DNA from: Thermoplasmatota archaeon
GTDB taxonomy: Archaea; Thermoplasmatota; Thermoplasmata; Methanomassiliicoccales; Methanomassiliicoccaceae
Direction of reading: 5' to 3'
NCBI GenBank assembly: GCA_022709105.1
Contig: JAKIXL010000063.1
Span: 357 to 7,825 of the forward strand
DNA: 7,469 nt
Below, one piece after another: positions 1 to 4,569 of this stretch. How positions within the stretch are numbered: position 1 is the stretch's first letter; each line of letters begins with the position of its first letter. The translations under genes were made by a program, and so were the position numbers. The notes under the pieces are model-generated. The model did not search any database. It was not told the origin of the DNA and was given only the letters and a program-made list of their open reading frames with translations.

Positions 1-188
1 CGCCGGTCCTGTGGCCATGCGATCAGCATCTGCTCGACGATGTGGTTCCCGTAGTACTTGAGGAACTTCGACAGGATGGCTATCTGCCAGTGGGCGGAGC
101 GCGGCTTCAGGTGTGCGTATTCCACCCGGCGCAGGTGCTCGATCTCTTCCTTCCCGATCTCGGTGGCCTCGGTAGCCTCGGAGGTCAT
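1..188 (-). CDS. Unknown protein, N-terminal part only (cut by window start)
   Basis: This open frame starts with ATG at 188-186 and runs off the left edge without a stop, giving 62 complete codons. The product begins MTSEATEATEIGKEEIEHLR and has an acidic Thr/Glu-rich start. A basic, aromatic helical stretch follows (around residues 28-60, with HWQIAILSKFLKYYGNHIVE). I do not recognise the family. The ATG overlaps the TGA of the upstream gene (ATGA, 188-185), and a GGGGG run lies just upstream on the minus strand, so translation is probably coupled to that gene. Since the first gene of the cluster resembles phage-linked small proteins, this could be another element gene such as a packaging component. 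No terminase motif is visible in the part shown. The frame is confident and the function unknown. Confidence 0.6.
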   Translation of the reverse strand, partial: MTSEATEATEIGKEEIEHLRRVEYAHLKPRSAHWQIAILSKFLKYYGNHIVEQMLIAWPQDR

Positions 189-469
189 GCCATGCCCCCG
201 GCTCGCTCGCGGTCCTGGCGCTCCAGAATCGCTTGTGCTCGGCGCTCCAGCTCATCGTCGCTCATGGCGGCGAGATCTTCCGGCTCCAGGTCCCGCGTCG
301 GCCGGTGCTCTTCCTCTTCCAGCCATCGCAGCAACTCGGCGCTGGCCTCGGGGTACTTCTCCAGGACGATTGGCGTAACGTCTTCCTCTTCCGCCCTCTT
401 CCTCATGCGCTCCAGCTCGGCCTCCAGAGCGATGCAGCGGAGGCGGTATAATCGCTCCGTCAGGCTCAT
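185..469 (-). CDS. Small acidic, helical hypothetical protein
   Basis: A 94-residue protein starting at ATG 469-467. It is rich in Glu, Arg and Leu and predicted by eye to be almost wholly helical. The first 30 residues (LEAELERMRKRAEEED) look like a coiled coil. The tail contains SDDELERRAQAILERQ, a second charged amphipathic helix. I see no catalytic motif, cysteine pair or membrane segment, and I do not recognise a family. A GGGGAG ribosome-binding site lies inside the end of the upstream gene. The start overlaps that gene's stop as ATGA (469-466), and its own stop overlaps the next start in the same way, so it is the middle member of a tightly coupled three-gene unit. An adaptor or scaffold role in an element is possible but is inference. 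Confidence 0.65.
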   Translation of the reverse strand: MSLTERLYRLRCIALEAELERMRKRAEEEDVTPIVLEKYPEASAELLRWLEEEEHRPTRDLEPEDLAAMSDDELERRAQAILERQDRERAGGMA

Positions 470-843
470 GCTCTCATCTCCCCGGCCTTGATCTCCAACG
501 CTTCGATCCTCTTCTCCAGGTCGCTCCCCTCGATCACCTTGCCGAGCGCATTAGCAACGGACACCAGGGAGCTCAGCCTCGCAGTGGTGATCTCGCCGCT
601 CATCCCGGCGTTGAACAGCTCGCTCAGCGAGGTCTTGAGATCTTCCATCGTAGTGATCGGGCGGACGGTCCACGATGCCAGCCCATCCTTGGAGCGGGCT
701 CGCTTCCCGCCCCTGCTCGCGGCGCTCGCTCTCGCCTTCACCGTCTGCGGATCGTCATCGTGGAAGTAGAAGAACCTCCGGCCGGACATTGTGGGGCCTC
801 CGCAGCGGGTCCCGTCCTCCTTGATCATCTCGCATTGAGGCAC
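466..843 (-). CDS. Short N-terminal Cys/His protein resembling phage-associated small proteins
   Basis: A 125-residue protein with a GTG start at 843-841. The N-terminus (residues 4-28) follows the pattern of small proteins with a short zinc-binding knuckle, C-x9-C then a spaced F/C-x2-H, followed by a basic Ala/Arg/Gly-rich linker with RGGKR. The C-terminal half (about 65-120) is helical. It has the layout 'limits on number of elements, low-level expression, LE..I..LE' that I associate with a widespread bacterial/archaeal family often next to phage terminase or integrated-element genes. Here C4, C14 and H28 are present, but the usual third cysteine (as in CFFH) is F25, so the metal site appears degenerate. 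An in-frame ATG at residue 6 is an alternative start, but it would remove C4. The upstream AT-rich sequence fits a leaderless promoter. It is the first gene of the left cluster. The family resemblance is from memory and moderate. Confidence 0.6.
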   Translation of the reverse strand: MPQCEMIKEDGTRCGGPTMSGRRFFYFHDDDPQTVKARASAASRGGKRARSKDGLASWTVRPITTMEDLKTSLSELFNAGMSGEITTARLSSLVSVANALGKVIEGSDLEKRIEALEIKAGEMRA

Positions 844-860
844 GGGGGGGCATCGTTATC

Positions 861-884
861 TAACTACTTATTCCTTGGTAGTTA
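861..884 (-). promoter_or_regulatory. Probable promoter with inverted repeat for the three-gene cluster
   Basis: In an otherwise GC-rich area, 855-906 is AT-rich. On the minus strand GGAATAAGTAG (874-864) lies about 27 bases upstream of the GTG at 843, the spacing expected for an archaeal TATA element of a leaderless transcript. It is bracketed by a perfect 7-base inverted repeat, TAACTAC (861-867) and GTAGTTA (878-884). A repressor bound there would cover the TATA element. A second small palindrome, AAGTA-N3-TACTT, lies at 894-906. Promoter function is inferred from position only. Confidence 0.4.
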
Positions 885-1173
885 CGCATTTGCAAGTATC
901 TTACTTCCCCGCCCTGCCTGATGGGGTGCTCAAGCACCGGGTCCTCTCCGGCGACAGGCTCGCGACCCCGGGGTGAGGGGGTTTGGTGGACGGTACGGGG
1001 GCATGATGAGGGGATCGGGGCGAGCGTGGACGGGCTGTTGGGGGTGGGGGGAATTGTAGAGGTGAGCTCCCGGCCGAGGGTCGGGAGGATCGTAGCAGGG
1101 TTGGTTGCAGCCTCGAACGATCAAGAGGGAAGTTTTTATAGCTCCACCGATAACTATAGGATTGCGGGTAAGT

Positions 1174-1225
1174 CCCGGACGGTAGATGTGCACCGGACGG
1201 TGCACAAGGCAACAATCCGTCCGGG
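1174..1225. repeat. Nested inverted-repeat element with three CCGGACGG-type units
   Basis: The outer arms CCCGGACGG (1174-1182) and CCGTCCGGG (1217-1225) are perfect 9-base complements. Between them is an 18-base palindrome, GTGCACCG-GA-CGGTGCAC (1188-1205). The motif CCGGACGGT is repeated directly at 1175 and 1193, exactly 18 bases apart, and inverted at 1217. TGCACC at 1229-1234 could pair with the GGTGCA inside the palindrome, giving mutually exclusive foldings in RNA. The element begins only 12 bases beyond the DUF3800 stop codon, so it could be a 3' structure or terminator of that gene, or a multi-site protein-binding element. There is no obvious U tract directly after it on the minus strand; the T-rich patch at 1135-1142 reads as A-rich there. 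Confidence 0.55.
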
Positions 1226-1237
1226 GTCTGCACCTTT

Positions 1238-1876
1238 TTACCAGTATTCCTTCCCAGCCCTTACCCTGTCCTTGATCATGCTATAGAACACATCGTCCTC
1301 GTGCTCAAGGTGCCGGAAGATGGACCCTACAACGAAATCATGGACCTGTAGGCCCTGGTTTGCAGCAGAGTCTAGCTGGCTTACAGTGAGGGCAGGTATG
1401 AACGGCCCCCTATAGTGTTCGTTCATCTTCGCGTTCAGGTAGTGCTTCAAATCGTTCCTGTCCGTCACCTTGCTGGGCCGGTTGTCCATGATCACGCTCA
1501 TGCTCTTGCAGCGGGCCTGCCGGAAAACGTCCTCCATCACACGCCCGCAAATGTAGTGGTAGAGTTTGTCCTTCCGCTTCTTGAGGTCCTCACGGGTGTT
1601 TCTCTTCTCGATCGCCCCCCATACGATCCAGCAGTCGGTCTTGGCCAGGCCGTTCAGGAAGTAAGCTCTTAGCTCGTCGCTGCTGTTATTGAACTTGAAC
1701 TCAACAGAGGTCTTTCCCGTGACCTTCAATCTCTGGCGGGCTTTCTTCGTTAGCCTTCCCAGCTCATATGACTCGGAGATGACCGTCGCGCCTATGACAA
1801 GGTATCGAGAGCTCTTTCCGTCGGTGAACCCGAGGTCTCCGCTCTCATCTATGAAAACGTCGAGATGACCGAACAT
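1238..1876 (-). CDS. DUF3800 domain protein
   Basis: A 212-residue protein matching the DUF3800 family along its length. The hallmark N-terminal VFIDESGDLGF is at about residues 7-17, followed by a core strand (YLVIGATVIS). Then come EFKF with a downstream R, a strand ending in D (SVIMDNRP), and the C-terminal DSAANQGLQVHDFVVGSI, the usual 'S..GLQ.ADF..G' signature. As I recall, the family is predicted to have an RNase H-like, possibly metal-dependent nuclease fold, with the acidic residues at these motifs as the likely active site. Its biochemical role is not established, and it is common in mobile and accessory regions. I chose the ATG at 1876 because the family motif follows directly. The frame stays open to an ATG at 2038, but those 54 extra residues are low-complexity Pro/Ser/His sequence unlike the family. 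The only SD-like sequence near 1876 is weak. Confidence 0.85.
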   Translation of the reverse strand: MFGHLDVFIDESGDLGFTDGKSSRYLVIGATVISESYELGRLTKKARQRLKVTGKTSVEFKFNNSSDELRAYFLNGLAKTDCWIVWGAIEKRNTREDLKKRKDKLYHYICGRVMEDVFRQARCKSMSVIMDNRPSKVTDRNDLKHYLNAKMNEHYRGPFIPALTVSQLDSAANQGLQVHDFVVGSIFRHLEHEDDVFYSMIKDRVRAGKEYW

Positions 1877-2024
1877 CGCCTGGTCCGGTCCTGAACCGCT
1901 CCCTTTGGTCGTAGGCGCATCAACCTCCCGTGGGTTGAAAAGACTTTCTGACGGATCGTTGGAAGCAAGGGGGTGTTGGACAGTGGGGCGGTGGAAGTGA
2001 GCAGGGGCCGATCGTGGCGGGTGC

Positions 2025-2144
2025 TTCACATGGTTCACAAGCCTTCACATCGGAGGATGTGATGACGTTTTGGGACCATCCAGCATCTCATCGATCACTC
2101 ATCATCACATCATCACATAAAAAGATAAGAGAAGTGTTGTGAAG
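2025..2144. repeat. Cluster of TTCACA / TCATCACA direct and inverted repeats
   Basis: Three TTCACA copies begin at 2025, 2034 and 2044, spaced 9 and 10 bases, about one helical turn. The third overlaps an inverted repeat TCACAT-N6-ATGTGA (2045-2062). TCATCACA occurs twice in tandem (2102-2117) and once inverted as TGTGATGA (2058-2065). TTGTGAAG (2138-2144) adds an inverted copy of the first motif. The AT-rich ACATAAAAAGATAAG beside it (about 2115-2129) could be a TATA element for the minus strand. This lies upstream of the DUF3800 gene, so an operator array is the simplest reading; iteron-like origin sites are the alternative. Confidence 0.5.
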
Positions 2145-2148
2145 GGAC

Positions 2149-2379
2149 TTACGCCTCCCTAATCTCTTGCAGGGCGTCCGCTGACCGGACGATGATCAGC
2201 CTTCCGCTTGAGATCTCATCGCGGAGCCTTTGGTTCGCGACAGCTTGACGACGAATGTTCTCGTAAAGGGTTTCTATTTTTTTGTCAATATTTCTGTTGG
2301 CCAGACGGCCTCGCAAGGCCCTAATCCGGCTGAGCCCACTTTCCTTGTCTCTGACTCCTCTGTCCCATGCCTCCAGCAA
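2149..2379 (-). CDS. Small coiled-coil hypothetical protein, possibly 5'-truncated
   Basis: An open frame of 76 codons starting at TTG (2379-2377) and ending with TAA. The product is charged and strongly helical, with heptad-like hydrophobic spacing from about residue 17 to 60 (RIRALRGRLANRN, then KIETLYENIRRQAVANQRLR), so a short coiled coil is likely. I do not recognise a family. There is no good ribosome-binding site before the TTG. The same frame continues upstream past a single TGA (2388-2386) to an ATG at 2445, giving a plausible 19-residue lead-in. This suggests either a truncated gene that once started at 2445 or chance. It lies on the same strand as the methyltransferase upstream and the DUF3800 gene downstream. 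Base composition is a little lower in GC than the transporter genes. Real coding status is uncertain. Confidence 0.4.
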   Translation of the reverse strand: MLEAWDRGVRDKESGLSRIRALRGRLANRNIDKKIETLYENIRRQAVANQRLRDEISSGRLIIVRSADALQEIREA

Positions 2380-2533
2380 GTTATCTCATGCGGGACAGGC
2401 GATCTCTTGTTCTTCCTTCCTGGCGTGGCCCGTCATGAGGTCCATGACCGTGGTCGTTGACCCTCTTTACAGCTCACTGCCAATGCAGCGCGTCGCTGGA
2501 CAATGTCACATAGAGCTTGCCGCCCTCAGATGA

Positions 2534-2555
2534 GGCGAAAGGATCTCTTTTCACC
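2534..2555. terminator. Imperfect hairpin downstream of the first methyltransferase gene
   Basis: GGCGAAAGG (2534-2542) can pair with CTTTTCACC (2547-2555) around a four-base loop, with one C/A mismatch and one G-T pair. It lies 34 bases beyond the stop codon of the minus-strand methyltransferase gene and could end that transcript or protect its 3' end. No clear T tract follows on the minus strand, so termination is a weak inference. Confidence 0.25.
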
Positions 2556-2588
2556 TTACGTGGGATGTTGCCTCTGGGACCGGATCGC

Positions 2589-3404
2589 CTAATGGCCCCA
2601 GGTGATGACCGCCAGGACCTTTCTTCCCTTCCTATGGAAGAGGCCGTTCTCGCTGCGATCCAGTATATGGTCCTTGACGATGGTCCGTTTTTCCTCGTTC
2701 ATCTCGGTGAATATCTCGAAATAGGCCTGATAATTGGATATCACCACGTCGGCACGCGCGGCCGTGTTGAAATCGGCAGAGACATGCTTCAGGTCGGGCC
2801 GCAGCCCTCTCTCCATCAGTATGTTGAGGGGGAACCTCACGTCGTAGGCGTTGGATGGGCGGAACTCTCCCACCACCTTTTGCCAGAGTTCGTTCCTGGT
2901 CCTCATCTCCTCTCCCAGTGCGGCGGTGATGTAGCAGCAGTCCCTCCTGGACACGGAGAGCATTCTCAGTAGGGCCTTGGCATCGCGCACCGCGGGGGAC
3001 AGCACACAGACCACCAGGTCGGAATCGCTTCCATCCATATCCTCCCATCTGCCTACTGTGCCCCTCACGTTCTTGAGCCCCTGAGCGGACGCCCTTCTGT
3101 TCAGCTCCTCGATCATTCCCGGGGCCGAGTCCAGGCCGACCACAAGACGGGCCCTCTGGGCAAGAGGGATGGTATATGTGCCTGGCCCGCACCCGATATC
3201 GAGCACTGCATCGGTCGTGCGCAGCCTCCCTTCTCGGACAAGATGATCGACGACCGCTTCGTACAGGGCCCTATCGGCCTCCACATCGCGGCCGTACTGC
3301 TCTGCGCAGATGCTCCAATATCGCTCCCATTTGGCCTCGTTCTCCGTCGTGACCTTCAGGGGCGACGCCTCATGCGCCTTGGACCATTCCTCCTCCCATG
3401 ACAT
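2589..3404 (-). CDS. Class I SAM-dependent methyltransferase (ATPase arm of transporter locus)
   Basis: A 271-residue Rossmann-fold methyltransferase. The SAM-binding motif I is VLDIGCGPGTYTIPLA (residues 67-82), and the acidic residue that holds the ribose is D92 in VVGLDSAPGMIEEL. Motifs further on (GRWEDMD, then VVCVLSPAV) fit a small-molecule rather than a DNA or rRNA methyltransferase, and no specificity domain is seen. I chose the ATG at 3404 because it gives MSWEEEW, matching MSWADKW of the paralogue at 6036. ATGs at 3458 and 3425 are in frame, but the first adds a basic Arg-rich stretch and neither improves the match. The gene follows the ATPase gene by 112 bases on the same strand, probably in one transcript. 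It ends in TAG, with TAA eleven codons later. Methylation of the imported ligand or a cofactor derived from it is inferred from context; the substrate is unknown. Confidence 0.85.
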   Translation of the reverse strand: MSWEEEWSKAHEASPLKVTTENEAKWERYWSICAEQYGRDVEADRALYEAVVDHLVREGRLRTTDAVLDIGCGPGTYTIPLAQRARLVVGLDSAPGMIEELNRRASAQGLKNVRGTVGRWEDMDGSDSDLVVCVLSPAVRDAKALLRMLSVSRRDCCYITAALGEEMRTRNELWQKVVGEFRPSNAYDVRFPLNILMERGLRPDLKHVSADFNTAARADVVISNYQAYFEIFTEMNEEKRTIVKDHILDRSENGLFHRKGRKVLAVITWGH

Positions 3405-3474
3405 TGCCGCGCCTGCCAAAATCATACCCTCCCTTGCTCTCGTTTTACGACGTGGCACTTGCCTGTGTCCATGA

Positions 3475-3512
3475 GCGGGGCGGCCCTCCGCGGGCGCTCC
3501 CCGCCGCGGCGG
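3475..3512. other. GC-rich intercistronic stem-loops between ATPase and methyltransferase genes
   Basis: GCGGGG (3475-3480) pairs with CCCCGC (3499-3504), enclosing an inner stem GCCC (3483-3486) with GGGC (3492-3495). Overlapping it is a perfect 12-base palindrome, CCGCCGCGGCGG (3501-3512). The structures lie in the 112-base gap just after the ATPase stop codon. They may lower downstream methyltransferase expression by partial termination, or stabilise the ATPase mRNA end. The region is GC-rich enough that some structure is expected by chance. Confidence 0.3.
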
Positions 3513-3516
3513 ACGT

Positions 3517-4278
3517 TCATATTATAAGCACTCTCTCCCGGCCATGGAGGCGGTCTATCACTGAATCGACCCCGTATGCCATCCTGATGTTGTCAGGGGT
3601 GAGCACGTCGCCCTTGCTGCCGGCCGCGAGGACCTTCCCATCATGCAGGAGCACGACCTTATCACAGAACCTCATGGCCAGATCAAGGTCGTGGACCACG
3701 GCGCAAGCCCCGATGTCCTTGGTCCTAACCTGATCCAGGATCGTGCTCATCACATCGATCTGGTATTTGACGTCCAGGTTGCTCGTAGGTTCGTCCAGGA
3801 GCAGCATCTTTACCTCCTGGGCTATTGCCCGGGCCATAAGGACCCTCTGCGCCTGGCCGCTGCTCAGCTGGTCGAACCGGTGAGAGGACAGCCCTTTTAT
3901 GTCCATCTCCTCCATCGCCTGCCATGCGATCTCCCTGTCCTCTTCCCCGAACTCCCATGTCACATGAGGCCTCCTTCCCATGAGGACGACCTCGTATACT
4001 GTGGGGGTGCATGCCTCGCTCGTATGATGCTGAGGGACGTACCCGACCCTCCGGGACAGCTCGGTCCTGCTCATGTCCCGTATGTCCGCCCCGTCCAGAG
4101 CTACGCGCCCCTGCTTTGGCGTGAGGATCCGGTTGATGCACCTCAATAGCGTGGTCTTCCCTGAGCCATTGGGGCCGAGGATGCCCAGGATCTCCCCGGG
4201 AGCGGCATCCAAGCAGACGTCCTTCAGGATCATAGAGCTGCCGTAGGAGAAAACAACATTGTCGATCCTCAAACGCAT
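3517..4278 (-). CDS. ABC transporter ATP-binding protein, FepC/BtuD type
   Basis: A 253-residue ATPase, the normal length for iron-siderophore/haem/cobalamin importers. Walker A is GPNGSGKTT (35-43), the Q-loop Q83 lies in YVPQH, the ABC signature is LSSGQAQR (138-145), Walker B is MLLLDEP (158-164), the D-loop is NLD (167-169) and the H-loop is H196 in VVHDLD. It would power import by pairing at the cytoplasmic face with the FecCD permease encoded at 6800. I chose the ATG at 4278 because residues begin MRLRIDNVVFSYGS as in relatives, and a TATA element lies about 27 bases upstream, fitting a leaderless message. The frame is open to an ATG at 4338, which would place the TATA inside the gene. 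It is divergent from the binding-protein operon. All catalytic motifs are intact. Ligand specificity cannot be read from the ATPase. Confidence 0.95.
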   Translation of the reverse strand: MRLRIDNVVFSYGSSMILKDVCLDAAPGEILGILGPNGSGKTTLLRCINRILTPKQGRVALDGADIRDMSRTELSRRVGYVPQHHTSEACTPTVYEVVLMGRRPHVTWEFGEEDREIAWQAMEEMDIKGLSSHRFDQLSSGQAQRVLMARAIAQEVKMLLLDEPTSNLDVKYQIDVMSTILDQVRTKDIGACAVVHDLDLAMRFCDKVVLLHDGKVLAAGSKGDVLTPDNIRMAYGVDSVIDRLHGRERVLII

Positions 4279-4299
4279 GAGGGTGAAAAGCACGTGTCC

Positions 4300-4316
4300 T
4301 AATATATTACCTTTTC
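4300..4316 (-). promoter_or_regulatory. TATA-type promoter for the ATPase-methyltransferase transcript
   Basis: TAATATATTA (4300-4309) is centred about 27 bases before the ATG at 4278. On the minus strand it is preceded by GCGAAAAGG, a purine-rich stretch in the position of the archaeal BRE. The spacing predicts transcription starting at or next to the ATG, which explains why no Shine-Dalgarno site is seen there. Confidence 0.6.
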
Positions 4317-4535
4317 GCTTTTTCATAGAATGGATCATGCAAGAGGAGCCGTGTCCTCGCCATGACCGTTGCTTGATCTAAATATTGCCTGATGCGCATC
4401 ATCCGGCATGCCCCAACGATAACTGGATATCACGCTGTTTACAATTGGGCGAAGCGATTTTCTAAGCAGGGGGCCATGAATCGCAACGGCATGGACGCCT
4501 AATTCTTTAGGTTTTCAATTGTTCAACTTCAGGCA

Positions 4536-4545
4536 AAATATTAAT
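4536..4545 (+). promoter_or_regulatory. TATA-type promoter for the binding-protein operon
   Basis: AAATATTAAT is centred about 29 bases before the ATG at 4570, with GGCAAAA just upstream. This predicts a leaderless or very short-leader transcript and supports the ATG at 4570 over the in-frame TTG at 4519, which lies upstream of the TATA. Confidence 0.55.
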
Positions 4546-4569
4546 ACGAACTATGGATTCGTGTTATTC

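Larger units (their letters stand above)
844..1237. other. Gene-poor intergenic region with palindromes and a G-rich tract
   Basis: No convincing gene lies here. Open frames on both strands (for example 901-1233 minus and 921-1286 plus) give Pro/Ser- or Gly/Val-rich products typical of unselected GC-rich DNA. The stretch holds, from left to right, the AT-rich promoter region, a palindrome GGTGCT-CA-AGCACC (925-938), a strand-asymmetric tract with many G runs on the plus strand (970-1051), an AT-rich patch GTTTTTATAG (1134-1143), and a nested inverted-repeat element (1174-1225). It separates the left gene cluster from the DUF3800 gene, both on the minus strand. Confidence 0.5.
4279..4569. promoter_or_regulatory. 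Divergent control region of the transporter locus
   Basis: This region of about 290 bases separates the two outward-facing transcripts and is more AT-rich than the flanking genes. TATA-like elements sit near each end (4300-4309 leftward, 4536-4545 rightward). Between them are a perfect 12-base palindrome TGATGCGCATCA (4390-4401), a perfect 8-base palindrome GGCATGCC (4405-4412), and TAAATATT (about 4379-4386), which could be an extra core promoter in either direction. CAATTG occurs at 4442 and again at 4516. The palindromes are candidate sites for a metal- or ligand-sensing repressor acting on both arms. I see no riboswitch fold and no convincing gene; a nine-codon frame at 4476 (stop included) was not accepted. 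Confidence 0.5.

Noticed and set aside
901..1233. Minus-strand open frame of 110 codons
   Set aside because: The product is almost entirely Pro/Ser/Arg low-complexity sequence over a C-rich strand, overlaps the repeat element and has no family resemblance. It looks like a composition artefact.
844..1237. tRNA, CRISPR or attachment site in the intergenic region
   Set aside because: I looked for a cloverleaf, regularly spaced repeats and a tRNA 3' end and found none. The repeats present are inverted or few.
921..1286. Plus-strand open frame of 121 codons
   Set aside because: Gly/Ser/Val-rich product over the G-rich tract that runs into the end of the DUF3800 gene on the other strand. No motif and no ribosome-binding site.
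1877..2038. N-terminal extension of the DUF3800 gene from the ATG at 2038
   Set aside because: Fifty-four low-complexity residues precede the conserved FIDESG start of the family, and the region overlaps the repeat cluster. More likely untranslated leader.
2474..2554. Minus-strand GTG frame of 26 codons (KRDPFASSEGGKLYVTLSSD)
   Set aside because: The composition looks protein-like, but it is too short, has no clear ribosome-binding site and overlaps the hairpin at 2534-2555. It could be a gene remnant but cannot be supported.
3643..4149. Long plus-strand open frame opposite the ATPase gene
   Set aside because: Antisense shadow of a gene whose Walker A, signature, Walker B and H-loop motifs are all clear on the minus strand.
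4476..4502. Nine-codon frame MNRNGMDA with an AGGGGG upstream
   Set aside because: Too short to call. It lies upstream of the mapped TATA element, so the main transcript would not include it.
4279..4569. Cobalamin riboswitch upstream of the importer
   Set aside because: No B12-box-like conserved core is visible, and the TATA spacing implies leaderless transcripts with no room for a riboswitch.
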